Shown here: positions 27,869-36,913 of the stretch, piece by piece
How the letters are laid out: each line of letters starts with the position of its first letter
Position numbering within the stretch: position 1 is the stretch's first letter
NCBI GenBank assembly: GCA_046350555.1
Contig: JAXMAF010000008.1
Location: forward strand, 169,555 to 233,554
Length of the DNA stretch: 64,000 nt
Direction of reading: 5' to 3'
DNA from: JAXMAF01 sp046350555
GTDB taxonomy: Bacteria; Planctomycetota; Phycisphaerae; Phycisphaerales; SM1A02
Translations under genes and position numbers: made by a program
The notes under the pieces: generated by a model
Database searches by the model: none
What the model was told of the DNA's origin: nothing
What the model saw: the letters and a program-made list of their open reading frames with translations, nothing else

Positions 27869-29560
27869 TCACGCGGTGGCTGCGGCCGGGGCGGGCTCGG
27901 CCTTCGCGGCGTTGAGGACCCGCGCGAGTTCCTCGATGGTCGTCTGGCCCTCGCGCACCTTGGCGAGCGCGGCCTCCTGGAGGTAGAGCATGCGGTTGCG
28001 CCGAGCGACCGCATAGGCGCCGCGGAAGTCGTTCGCCGCGAGCAGCTTGCGGGCCTCCTCGTCCACCGGCATGACCTCGAAGGCGGCGATCTGTCCGAAG
28101 TAGCCGACGCCGTTGCAGATCGGGCAGTCCTCGATGCGGTTCTTGACCTGCACCTTGCCTCCGGCCTTGAAGAGCGTGTGCTGCTTGTTGGCCGGAAGGC
28201 CGAGCTTCTTGGCCTGCTCGGGAGAGGGTTGGAACGGCTGGCGGCACTGAGGACATACCACCCGCAGCAGCCGCTGGTTCATGATCGCCACGAGCGGCGA
28301 CGCGGCCTTCTTCAGGTCGCCGACCGCCTTGGACCATTCCGCCCACTGCGCCGCCGGCGAATCGAGCGCCTGCGGAACGTACATCAGCGGGCCGCTAATT
28401 CCCGGACTGGCGGCCACCTTGCCGGTGCTGGGATCCTTGAGGTCGGCGATCAGCACGATGTCGGGATCGCGGCGGAGGATCGACTGGAGGTTGGTCGGAT
28501 AGTCCGACGCGGTGTTGCTCGCGTCGAACTGGGTGTGATCGACGCCGTCGAGCCGCAGTTCGATCTGGCGCTCGAGCGTCTTGATGTTGCTGGTGAAGGC
28601 GTCGTGGCGACCGATCAGGGCATAGAGGGTCGTCGTGAGACCGTGACCCGGCGGCGCGCCGACGAGGATCACGCCGTGCCGGTTCGCGGGCACCGCGAGC
28701 GCCGCGAGGACCTCCTGCTGCGACGGAAGCAGGCCGAGCGAGTCGAACGCCTTCTGCACGCGCTTCGAACGATCGAAGTCGACGCGCATCGTCTGGCCCG
28801 CGGCGCCGCCGGCGACGGCGAGGTCGAGCATGGTGTCGCCGAGGCCGCTGTGCATCCTGAACTGCCCCGTCTGCCGCCGCCGCTTGTCGTTCACGTCGAG
28901 CTTGGCGGCGCCCTTGAGGTAGTCGATGACCGCGTTGGCCCGATCGGCTGGGACGACCTCGCGCTTGTAGCGCACGCCATCCACGATCTGGCTGACGAGG
29001 TAGCCGCCACCGCCCGCGGCGCCGGCCGGGGCCAGCTCGAGACGGTTCGCGCGGGCCGCGACGGCCGGCTCGAGCATCTGCTCGGCGAGCAGGTGGATCT
29101 CGAAGAGCGGCTCCTCGCGCGTCGGCACCGGCAACGGCTTCTTCGCCGGATCGATGAAGGTGACCTTCGCGTCGCGCGACGCGGTCGCGGCCTTGCGCGC
29201 CGCGAGTCGCTTGGTGAAGCCCTCGCCCGTCAGGTAGAAGCGCTTCTCGGCCGGAACCGCCGCGTTGCGGATCTTCCAGTAGGCCAGGATCGGCGCCGCG
29301 AGCAGGATGATCGCCACCGGCCAGCCCACCCAGAAGATCGGAATGAAGAGCGCCGCGAGGATGGCCAGCGCGCCGCCGGCGAGGCAGATTCCGTTCCAGC
29401 GGTGGTACGGCAGGTTGTAGTAGCGGGCGTCGGGCTCGATGACGCTGGAGATGATCCAACCCCAGGGGATGAAGATCACCGCGAGCAGGATCGGCTTGAG
29501 CGGGTCGACGAGCGTCTCTGCCTCGGCCGCGAGCAGCAGGTGGGGGAGCGTCTGGTGCAT
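27869..29560 (-). CDS. GspE/PilB-like ATPase with degenerate Walker A
   Basis: 563 residues. Two or three membrane helices (about 22-95) precede a GspE/PilB-type region. The P-loop position reads GAPPGHGLTTTLYALIG: the lysine of GxxGxGKT is Leu308. The Walker B region DPDIVLIADLKD (365-376) has Asp in place of the usual Glu of VGEIRD. Zinc-type cysteine pairs CPQC and CPIC, typical of GspE/PilB, are present in the C-terminal part. The fold seems kept but ATP hydrolysis is doubtful, so it may be a structural or regulatory subunit. It follows pilT by 58 bases on the same strand. Membrane helices at the N terminus are unusual for the family. Confidence 0.85.
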   Translation of the reverse strand: MHQTLPHLLLAAEAETLVDPLKPILLAVIFIPWGWIISSVIEPDARYYNLPYHRWNGICLAGGALAILAALFIPIFWVGWPVAIILLAAPILAYWKIRNAAVPAEKRFYLTGEGFTKRLAARKAATASRDAKVTFIDPAKKPLPVPTREEPLFEIHLLAEQMLEPAVAARANRLELAPAGAAGGGGYLVSQIVDGVRYKREVVPADRANAVIDYLKGAAKLDVNDKRRRQTGQFRMHSGLGDTMLDLAVAGGAAGQTMRVDFDRSKRVQKAFDSLGLLPSQQEVLAALAVPANRHGVILVGAPPGHGLTTTLYALIGRHDAFTSNIKTLERQIELRLDGVDHTQFDASNTASDYPTNLQSILRRDPDIVLIADLKDPSTGKVAASPGISGPLMYVPQALDSPAAQWAEWSKAVGDLKKAASPLVAIMNQRLLRVVCPQCRQPFQPSPEQAKKLGLPANKQHTLFKAGGKVQVKNRIEDCPICNGVGYFGQIAAFEVMPVDEEARKLLAANDFRGAYAVARRNRMLYLQEAALAKVREGQTTIEELARVLNAAKAEPAPAAATA

Positions 29561-29618
29561 GTGGATGGGGAAGGTGCGAGCCGTGCGGTGGACGCGGCGG
29601 TGGCGCGGGTCCCGTCGA

Positions 29619-30749
29619 TCAGGAGATGCCCTTGAGCCGCATCTTGAGCTCCTCGGGCTTCGGCGTCGCCTGGATCGCCACGCTGAAGTGAATGTATTCC
29701 TCCTCGACCAGTTTCACGAGCGAGCTGGTGAAGTCGATCATGCCCTCTTCGTGGCTGTTGCGGATGATCTCCAGGAGCTCGCCCTCGCGGGCCTCGAGGA
29801 CGTACTTCTGGACGCCGGGCGTGTTGAGGAGGATCTCGAGCGCCGGAATGCGGGCGATGTTCTCGTGCAGCGTCGGCAGGAGCTTCTGGTAGACGACCGC
29901 TCGAAGGTTGTACGCGAGCAGCTTGCGGATCTGGTCGCGCTCGCCCTCGGGGAAGAGGTCGTAGATGCGTCCGAAGGTCTGCCACGCGCTGGAGGCGTGG
30001 ATCGTCCCGAAGACGAGGTGGCCCGTCTCGGCGGCGCGGATCGCGGCCTCGAAGGTCTCGTAGTCGCGCATCTCGCCGACGAGCACGACGTCGGGATTCT
30101 CGCGGACGAGGGCGCGCAGGGCGTCGTTGAAGCTCACGCAGTCGATGCCGACCTCGCGCTGGTTGATCGTCGCCTTGTCGTCCTTGAAGATGTACTCGAT
30201 CGGATCCTCGATCGTCACGATGTGGACGCGCTTGCGCTCGTTGATGTACTGGAGCATCGCGGCGATCGACGTGCTCTTGCCCGAGCCGGTCACGCCCGAG
30301 AAGAGGATCAGCCCCTGGGCGGCCAATGCCACGTCGCCGAGCTTCGGCGGCAGGTAGAGCTCCTCGAACCGCTTGATGTTGGAGGTGATGAGCCGAGCCG
30401 CCACCGACGGCTTGCCGCGGGCCATGAAGAGGTTCACGCGGAAGCGGTTGCTGTCGTCGAAGTCGTAGGCGAAGTCGATCGATCCCTTCTTGCGGAAGTG
30501 CGCGTACTGCGACTCGTCCAGCACGTCCTTGGCGATCTGGAACATCAGGTTCTCGGAGCAGAGCTCGGTCTTGAGATCGCGCAGCGAGCCGCGCACGCGC
30601 AGCCGCGGCGGCAGGTCGACCTTGATGATCAGGTCACTCGCGCCGTTCTTGATCGTGGCGTCGAGGTACTTGTTCCACATGCGCATCCCGTCGCCGGGCG
30701 ACGTGCCCTTGTCGTGGTGGACGGGGTCGGCCATCAGCTGCTCAAGCAC
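29619..30749 (-). CDS. pilT: PilT/PilU-like twitching motility ATPase
   Basis: 376 residues. Hexameric ATPase that powers pilus retraction in type IV pili. Intact Walker A GVTGSGKSTS, the Asp-box region HIVTIEDPIEY, Walker B VVLVGEMRD and the His-box GTIHASSAWQTFGRI are present; the usual AIRAAETGHLVFGT segment is seen. GTG at 30,749 was used because GGAG lies eight bases upstream; an ATG five codons later is possible. It is the first gene of the pilT - GspE-like - CvpA-like run. With a prepilin peptidase 3.5 kb away, it points to a type-IV-pilus or related system, though pilin genes are not in the window. Confidence 0.93.
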   Translation of the reverse strand: MLEQLMADPVHHDKGTSPGDGMRMWNKYLDATIKNGASDLIIKVDLPPRLRVRGSLRDLKTELCSENLMFQIAKDVLDESQYAHFRKKGSIDFAYDFDDSNRFRVNLFMARGKPSVAARLITSNIKRFEELYLPPKLGDVALAAQGLILFSGVTGSGKSTSIAAMLQYINERKRVHIVTIEDPIEYIFKDDKATINQREVGIDCVSFNDALRALVRENPDVVLVGEMRDYETFEAAIRAAETGHLVFGTIHASSAWQTFGRIYDLFPEGERDQIRKLLAYNLRAVVYQKLLPTLHENIARIPALEILLNTPGVQKYVLEAREGELLEIIRNSHEEGMIDFTSSLVKLVEEEYIHFSVAIQATPKPEELKMRLKGIS

Positions 30750-30889
30750 GGGAGGGGCTCCGTTGGAGGACAGAACTTGAACTTTAGCAGGCGCTCGCTC
30801 GCTTCGCTCGTGGCCTGCGCGCCGCGTCGCGGCGCATGGCGGAGGATGTCGCGCTTGACACGGTCGGCCGACGGCCGGATCCTCCCCCG
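30750..30889. promoter_or_regulatory. Divergent intergenic region between pilT and guaB
   Basis: 140 bases that must hold both promoters. A hairpin-prone stretch GCAGGC ... GCCTGC (30,787-30,818) contains GCTCGCTCGCTTCGCTCG. No clear -35/-10 pair or known operator is visible. Confidence 0.35.
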
Positions 30890-32452
30890 ATGGAAGCCCG
30901 AATCCTTCTCGACGGGATCACCTTCGACGACGTCCTGCTCCTTCCCGCGTCCAGCGACGTGACGCCCGACCAGGCGGACACCTCGACGCGGCTGACCGGC
31001 CGCATCCGGCTCAACATCCCGCTCCTCTCCGCGCCGATGGACACCGTCACCGAGGCGGCGCTCGCCCGCGCCCTCGCGCAGGAGGGAGGCATCGGGATCA
31101 TCCACAAGAACCTCTCGCCCGCGGCCCAGGCCCGCGAGGTGGCGAAGGTGAAGCGCTCCGAGAACGGAGTCATCACCGATCCGGTCACGCTCGGGCCCGA
31201 CGACACCGTCGAGCGCGCCTCGGCCCTCATGGCGGAGCAGCACGTCTCCGGCTTCCCGGTGACCGCCGACGGCACGCCGCACGGCGTGCTGGTGGGGATC
31301 CTCACGCGGCGCGACATGAAGTTCGTCCGCTCCGGTGGCGGGGCCGACGGGCCGCGGCGCGTCTCCGACGTGATGACCAAGGCCAACCTCGTGACCGCGC
31401 CGGCATCGACGACCGTCGAGGAGGCGGAGGCGCTGCTCAACCGCGCGAAGGTCGAGAAGCTGCTGCTGGTGCATCCGGCCAACGCGGCGGCGGGCGCCAG
31501 CGCTCGCTCCGCGGCCGGCGTCGCGTCCGGTCCCGTCGATGGCGGCGGCCGCCTCGCCGGCATGATCACGATGCGCGACATCGACAACTTCCGGCGCCAC
31601 CCCCACGCGGCGCGCGACGGTCGCGGACGGCTGCGCGTCGGCGCGGCGGTGGGCGTGAACCAGATGGATCGAGTCGAGAAGCTCATCGCCGCCGACGTCG
31701 ACGTGATCGTCGTGGACACGGCGCACGGCCACAGCGCGAACGTGGTGAACACCGTCCGGGCGATCAAGCAGCGCTTCGACATCGATGTGATCGCGGGCAA
31801 CGTGGCGACCGCCGACGGCGCGAAGGCGCTCGTCGACGCCGGCGCCGACGCGGTCAAGGTGGGAATCGGGCCCGGTTCGATCTGCACCACGCGCGTCGTG
31901 ACCGGCGTCGGCGTCCCGCAGATCACCGCGGTGATGGAGGCATGCCGCGCCGCCGACGCGGCGGGCGTTCCGGTGATCGCCGACGGCGGCATCCGCCAGA
32001 GCGGCGACATCGCCAAGGCGATCGCCGCCGGCGCCAGCAGCGTGATGCTGGGCGGCCTCTTCGCGGGGCTGGACGAGAGTCCGGGCGAACTCGTCCTCCA
32101 TCGCGGTCGGCGCTTCAAGACGTATCGCGGCATGGGCAGCCAGGGCGCGATGGGCGCGGGCAGCGCCGACCGGTACGGCCAGGCGGGCGTCGTCGACTCG
32201 CGCAAGTTCGTTCCCGAAGGGGTCGAGGGGCGCGTTCCCTACCGCGGGGCCTTGGGCGAGTTCGTCTACCAGATGGTCGGCGGCGTGCGCGCCGCGATGG
32301 GCTACTGCGGATGTCGCACGGTCGAGGAGTTCCGCTCGAGGACGCGCTTCGTGCGCGTGAGCAGCGCGGGGTTGGTCGAGAGCCATCCGCACGACATCGC
32401 GATCACCAAGGAGGCGCCGAACTACACGCTGGGGACGGGGGCGGCGGACTGA
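30890..32452 (+). CDS. guaB: IMP dehydrogenase
   Basis: 520 residues. Oxidises IMP to XMP with NAD, the committed step to GMP. Start MEARILLDGITFDDVLLLPA follows the family N terminus; longer upstream frames are rejected. Two CBS domains are inserted around residues 95-225 (SALMAEQHVSGFPVTADG, MTMRDIDNF). Catalytic residues are in GIGPGSICTTRVVTGVG (Cys) with DGGIRQSGDIAKAIAAGA and YRGMGSQGAM downstream. It is the first gene after the divergent region, followed by xseA. A Gly/Ala/Ser-rich stretch between the CBS domains is longer than in E. coli. Confidence 0.97.
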   Translation: MEARILLDGITFDDVLLLPASSDVTPDQADTSTRLTGRIRLNIPLLSAPMDTVTEAALARALAQEGGIGIIHKNLSPAAQAREVAKVKRSENGVITDPVTLGPDDTVERASALMAEQHVSGFPVTADGTPHGVLVGILTRRDMKFVRSGGGADGPRRVSDVMTKANLVTAPASTTVEEAEALLNRAKVEKLLLVHPANAAAGASARSAAGVASGPVDGGGRLAGMITMRDIDNFRRHPHAARDGRGRLRVGAAVGVNQMDRVEKLIAADVDVIVVDTAHGHSANVVNTVRAIKQRFDIDVIAGNVATADGAKALVDAGADAVKVGIGPGSICTTRVVTGVGVPQITAVMEACRAADAAGVPVIADGGIRQSGDIAKAIAAGASSVMLGGLFAGLDESPGELVLHRGRRFKTYRGMGSQGAMGAGSADRYGQAGVVDSRKFVPEGVEGRVPYRGALGEFVYQMVGGVRAAMGYCGCRTVEEFRSRTRFVRVSSAGLVESHPHDIAITKEAPNYTLGTGAAD

Positions 32453-32487
32453 CCGGCGCCCGCGCTGCGCGATGTACGATGGGCCCG

Positions 32488-33973
32488 ATGTCGCGCCTCC
32501 CGTTCGACCTCAACCGCGCCGCCGGCGCCGCCCCGGTGGGGCCCGCGGCCGGGTCGGCGTCGGCGCTCTCCGTGAGCGCCGCGTGCGACCTCATCAGGCG
32601 CGTGCTCGAGGATGGCGTGCCTTCACCGCTGCGCGTCGTCGGCGAGGTCGGCGGCCTGAGCCAGCGCAACCACTGGTACTTCTCGCTCAAGGACGCGGGC
32701 GCGGTGCTCTCCTGCGTGGCGTGGCAGAGCGCCGCGGCGAAGTTCGGGTTCGTGCCGCGCGACGGCGAGGAGGTGGTCGCCGTCGGCCACGTGAGCCACT
32801 ACGCGCCGCAGGGGCGGACCCAGTTCTATGTGACGCGGCTCGAGCAGGTGGGCGCCGGTCGGCTCGCGGCGCGCTTCCGGGCGATGTGCGACGAGCTGCG
32901 GGCGCTGGGGTACTTCGACGAGGAGCGCAAGAAGTCGCTTCCGCTTCTTCCGCGGCGGATCGCGGTGATCACCTCGCGCAGCGGCGCGGCGCTCCAGGAC
33001 GTGCTCGACACGGCGCGCCGGCGCTGCAAGGCGGTCGAGCTTCTCCTCGTCGACGTGCGCGTGCAGGGCGACGGCGCTGCCGAGCAGGTCGCGCGGGCGA
33101 TCGCCTTCGTCGATCGTCATCGCCGGCGCCTCGGGATCGACGCGATCCTCGTCACGCGCGGCGGCGGATCGATGGAGGACCTGTGGACCTTCAACGAGCG
33201 CGTCGTCGCCGACGCCGTCTTCGCCTGCGGGGTCCCGGTGGTGGCGGCGATCGGGCACGAGTCGGACACCACCGTGATCGAGCTCGTCGCGGACGTCCGC
33301 GCCGCGACGCCAACGCAGGCGGCGATGCGGCTCGTGCCCGACGGTTCGGAGCTGCGCCGCCAGGTCGATCATCAGGCCGAGCGGCTGCGCCTCGTCGAGG
33401 AGCGGCTGCTGGGACGCGCCCGGCAGCGCCTCGAGCTTGCGGCGCGCCACGAGCTGCTTCGCGGCCCGCAGGTCGTGCTCGGTCGGCATGCGCAGCGCAC
33501 GGAGCTCCTGCGGCGCACGCTCGTCGCCGCGACGCGCGAGCTGATCGCGACCTGGCGGCGCGATCTCGACCGCGCCGCCGCGGCGCTCGACCGCATCCGC
33601 CCCTCCACCGCGGCGGCGCATGCGCGAGGCGAGGTGGCGCTGGTCCGTTCCCGCCTGCGAAGCGCGATCGCGGCTCGCCTGGCGCTCGGCTCGGCGCGCG
33701 TGGCGGGGCTGGAGCGCCAGCCGGGCGGTCGATCCGCAGCGCGTGCTGGCGCGCGGCTACACCATCACGGAGCGGCTCGACGGCGCGCTGGTGCGGAGCG
33801 TGCGCGAGGCGGTCGCGGGGACGACAGTCGTGACCCGGGTCGTGGATGGCGCCTTCGAGTCGACGGTGGGGAGGAGCACGGCCCGGCGAGCGGCCCGTTC
33901 GGCGCCGGCCGCCGGCGATGAAGGGCTCTTCGGCGCAGGCGACGCGCGGCCCATCCCGCCACACGCCCCGTGA
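32488..33973 (+). CDS. xseA: Exodeoxyribonuclease VII large subunit (one apparent frameshift)
   Basis: Catalytic subunit of ExoVII, which degrades single-stranded DNA from both ends to oligonucleotides. An OB-fold N terminus (VVGEVGGLSQRNHWYFSLKD) is followed by the nuclease core IAVITSRSGAALQDVL. VTRGGGSMEDLWTFNERVVA and PVVAAIGHESDTTVIELVAD are also family motifs. After a long coiled region the C terminus changes frame near 33,719: AVDPQRVLARGYTITERLDG lies in the next frame and ends at 33,973. Joined, about 495 residues, as usual. The frameshift could be a sequence error; if real, the C-terminal barrel part is lost. Confidence 0.9.
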
Positions 33974-34001
33974 CGGGTCGCCGTGATACGCTGGGTTCGT
34001 C

Positions 34002-34304
34002 ATGGCCCAACGGAAGTCCAAGGAAGGGGAGTCCGCGCTGCCGCCCGTCGAAGGCGTCTCGTTCGAGGCGGCGATGGGCGAGCTGGAATCGATCATCGAT
34101 CGCATCGAGCAGGGCGAGGTGGGACTCGAGGAGAGCCTGCGGCAGTTTCGGCGCGGCGATGCGCTGGTGAAGCGCTGCCGCGCGATCCTCGATGTCGCCG
34201 AACAGCAGGTCAAGGAGCTCGTCGCGGACGACTCGGGCGTGGGCGGCGCCGAGGGCCAGCGCGCCTCGGATGCCCCCGAGGCGACGCGCGGCGGAACAAG
34301 ATGA
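34002..34304 (+). CDS. xseB: Exodeoxyribonuclease VII small subunit
   Basis: 100 residues. Family core EAAMGELESIIDRIEQGEVG LEESLRQF in two adjacent stretches, then GDALVKRCRAILDVAEQQV. Several small subunits coat the large subunit coiled region. It follows the joined xseA by 28 bases, and its stop overlaps the ATG of the prepilin peptidase gene (ATGA at 34,301-34,304), indicating one transcript. Confidence 0.95.
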   Translation: MAQRKSKEGESALPPVEGVSFEAAMGELESIIDRIEQGEVGLEESLRQFRRGDALVKRCRAILDVAEQQVKELVADDSGVGGAEGQRASDAPEATRGGTR

Positions 34305-35860
34305 ACTGGCTTGCGACGATGCCGGTCCGGCTGCCGGTGCTGGTGCCGCTCGCGCTTGCGGACCGACTTCCGGGCTGGGTCTACGAAGTCACGCCCCACG
34401 CGGTCATCGGACTCTTCGTCTTCGCCTTCGGCGCCTGCCTGGGCAGCTTCGCCAACGTCGTGATCTACCGGCTGCCGGAAGGGATCAGCGTCGTCTCGCC
34501 GCCGAGCCGCTGTCCGACCTGCGGCGTGCGGCTGAAGTGGCACGAGAACCTGCCGATCGTCGGCTGGATCGCGCTGCGCGGTCGATGTCGCGCCTGCGGA
34601 GTGCGCATCAGCCCGCAGTACCTGGTCATCGAGCTGCTCATGGGGCTCCTGCTGCTCTGGCTCTATCTCGCGTACTTCGCGGCGCCACCGACGATGCCGT
34701 GGTGGGGCGATGTCGGCGGCCCGTGGTGGTTCCGAAACGGCGTGCTCCGATCGCTTCCGGCGTTCCTCCTTCACGCGATCCTGCTCGCGGCGCTCGTGGC
34801 GATGGCGAAGATCGACGTGCGCAGCTTCCACCTGCCGACCGCGGTTCCCAACACCGTGGCGATCGCGGCGTTCCTGTTATGGCCGTTGCAGACGCTTCTG
34901 CCGGCGCCGGCGCAGTCGATCGAGCGGTGGCCGATCCCGCTCCTCTCGGCGCCGTGGATCGGCGCCGCCCTTGGCGCCGGACTCGGCGTCCTGGCGAGCA
35001 CGGCGGCGCTGTGGCGCGGCGCGCTCAGGCCAAGCTTCGCCGACTACGACGACTTCCTTCCGCCGGCGACGTCGGAGCGCACCGCGGCGCCGGTCGCCCC
35101 GGCCTCCGACGGTCCACGGATCGAGCTCTGGTTCCTCGCGGTGGTGCTGGCGAGCACCGCCGTCGGACTCTCGCTCAACGGCGCTCGCGTGGCGGCGGCG
35201 GTCGTGGCGGCGGCGGCGCTGATCGTCCTGGCGGCGCCGATGGTGCTGTTGCGGCACGCGAGCTCCGATGTCGAGGAGGCGGCCCTCGCCGACTATCCCC
35301 ATGCCCGGCGCGAGGTGCTGCGCGAGGTCGTCTTCCTCCTTCCGGCACTGGGCGGCGCGGCGGTCGGATTCCTGCTTGTACGCTGGCTGGCGACCGGTGG
35401 CGGCGAACAGGTAGCGAACGAGGCATCCTGGATCGGCGCGGCGCACGGGGGAGTCGTCCGCGCCGCCGCGGCCGGGACGATCGGTGCGATCAACGCGCCG
35501 GGCGTCGTCGCGGCCCTGGGTGCGAGCGTCGCGGGCTATCTCGTCGCGGGCGGGATGGTGTGGGCGGTCCGGATCGTCGCCACCCTTGGCTTCGGGCGCG
35601 AAGCGATGGGGCTGGGCGACGTTCATCTCTTCGGCGCCGTGGGCGCGGTGCTGGGCTGGACCGATCCGCTCTGGGCCTTCTTCGCCGCGGCGTTCTTCGG
35701 CCTCGCCTGGGCGATCGCGGCGACGGTCGTCGGCGGGCGCGGCGCCGTCCAGCGCAGCAGCATTCCCTTTGGTCCCCACCTGGCACTGGCCGCGGTGGGG
35801 GTGATCGCCTTCCGCCCGGCCCTCGATCGGCTCTGGGGGCTCTGGCTCGCTTCGCTCTGA
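34301..35860 (+). CDS. pilD: Type IV prepilin peptidase (long form)
   Basis: 519 residues against the usual 250-290. A24-family membrane aspartyl protease that cuts prepilin leaders and often methylates the new N terminus. Present: the N-terminal GACLGSFANVVIYRLPEG; the zinc-type cysteines CPTCG and CRACG; a first aspartate in MAKIDVRSFHLP; and the second in GLGDVHLFGAVGAVLGW. The extra length is a roughly 180-residue insert with hydrophilic segments between the two catalytic regions, plus extra helices. The ATG overlaps the xseB stop. It supports a pilus, pseudopilus or type II secretion system elsewhere in the genome; pilT lies 3.5 kb away on the other strand. Confidence 0.92.
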   Translation: MNWLATMPVRLPVLVPLALADRLPGWVYEVTPHAVIGLFVFAFGACLGSFANVVIYRLPEGISVVSPPSRCPTCGVRLKWHENLPIVGWIALRGRCRACGVRISPQYLVIELLMGLLLLWLYLAYFAAPPTMPWWGDVGGPWWFRNGVLRSLPAFLLHAILLAALVAMAKIDVRSFHLPTAVPNTVAIAAFLLWPLQTLLPAPAQSIERWPIPLLSAPWIGAALGAGLGVLASTAALWRGALRPSFADYDDFLPPATSERTAAPVAPASDGPRIELWFLAVVLASTAVGLSLNGARVAAAVVAAAALIVLAAPMVLLRHASSDVEEAALADYPHARREVLREVVFLLPALGGAAVGFLLVRWLATGGGEQVANEASWIGAAHGGVVRAAAAGTIGAINAPGVVAALGASVAGYLVAGGMVWAVRIVATLGFGREAMGLGDVHLFGAVGAVLGWTDPLWAFFAAAFFGLAWAIAATVVGGRGAVQRSSIPFGPHLALAAVGVIAFRPALDRLWGLWLASL

Positions 35861-36001
35861 TGCCGGCGCCGATCCGACTGGACAATCCAACGGACTGGCA
35901 GTGAAATGCCCGATCTTGTTTCGCGATGGTCCCCGCCGATGCCTGCGCCTCGCGCGTGGCCGGTTCGCCCGCCTCCGTCACCCCGTTTCACGAGATTCTC
36001 C

Positions 36002-36673
36002 ATGCCCTCCGCCCGCCTCGCGTTGATTCCCTTCTGCCTCGGCGTCGCGCTCCTCGCCGCCTGCGACAACAAGGCCAAGAACGAGCAGTCGCTGCTCACC
36101 ACCGAGAACACCGACCTGCGCGCCCAGCTCGATGAGCGCAACAAGGCGCTCGAGACCTCGGAGAACGAGCGCCGCAACCTTGCGTTGCGCGTGGCGGAGC
36201 TCGAGCGGCAGTCGCAGTCGCAGTCGCCACCCGCCGCTGGCGCGTCCACGCCGACGACGGGGGGTGGCGCCTCGGGCAACACGGGGTTCGAGAACATCGA
36301 CGGCGCCGACGTGACGGTCAAGGGCGGCACGGTCACGGTCGCGATGGAAGGCGACGTGCTCTTCGACTCGGGCAAGGCGACGCTCAAGGCCGGCGCGAAG
36401 AAGTCGCTGGACAAGATCGCCTCGGTGTTGAACAGCAAGTACGGCGGACGACGCATCGCGGTCGAGGGACACACCGACACCGATCCGATCAAGAAGAGCG
36501 GCTTCAAGAACAACTTCGAACTCGGCTATGCCCGCGCGTACGCGGTGCGCGAATACCTGATCTCCAAGGGCGTTCCCGGCGACAAGATCAACGTGGCGAG
36601 CTGGGGACCGAACGACCCGCGACCGACGAAGGCGCAGAGCCGGCGGGTCGAGGTGGTGGTGGATACGAAGTGA
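36002..36673 (+). CDS. OmpA/Pal-type lipoprotein
   Basis: 223 residues. Lipobox near residue 20 (VALLAAC) then a coiled-coil stretch (ENTDLRAQLDERNKALETSE), a Gly/Thr/Pro linker, and the OmpA C-terminal peptidoglycan-binding domain: VLFDSGKATLKAGAKKSLDK, VEGHTDTDPIKKS, and NFELGYARAYAVREYL with the final QSRRVEVVV. It anchors the outer membrane to peptidoglycan. It is not beside tol genes here, so 'Pal' in the strict sense is uncertain. A large inverted heptamer array starts nine bases after its stop and may act as a transcription end. Confidence 0.92.
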   Translation: MPSARLALIPFCLGVALLAACDNKAKNEQSLLTTENTDLRAQLDERNKALETSENERRNLALRVAELERQSQSQSPPAAGASTPTTGGGASGNTGFENIDGADVTVKGGTVTVAMEGDVLFDSGKATLKAGAKKSLDKIASVLNSKYGGRRIAVEGHTDTDPIKKSGFKNNFELGYARAYAVREYLISKGVPGDKINVASWGPNDPRPTKAQSRRVEVVVDTK

Positions 36674-36681
36674 GGGGGGGG

Positions 36682-36734
36682 AACCAGTAACCAGTAACCA
36701 AGAACTGGTTATTGGTTACTGGTTATTGGTTACT
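36682..36734 (+). repeat. Inverted heptamer array AACCAGT / GGTTACT
   Basis: AACCAGT twice, AACCAAG, then AACT, then GGTTATT, GGTTACT, GGTTATT, GGTTACT. The two arms are reverse complements in large part and can form a long hairpin just after the OmpA-type lipoprotein gene. GGAATCAGGAGTCGGGG (36,737-36,753) follows, shared in reverse with 15,957-15,973. Confidence 0.85.
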
Positions 36735-36913
36735 CGGAATCAGGAGTCGGGGACGCTGTCCGACCATGGGGGGTGGAGCACGATGTCGACTCCTGTGTTG
36801 ACGCCTGTGTCGGAGCCTGTGTCGATGTCCCACGTGCGCGTGCGGCGTGCGCCCCATGGCCCGCAAGTCCGCGGCCGCGCAGCGGACGGTTCCTGATTCC
36901 CGACGCCGGCGCC

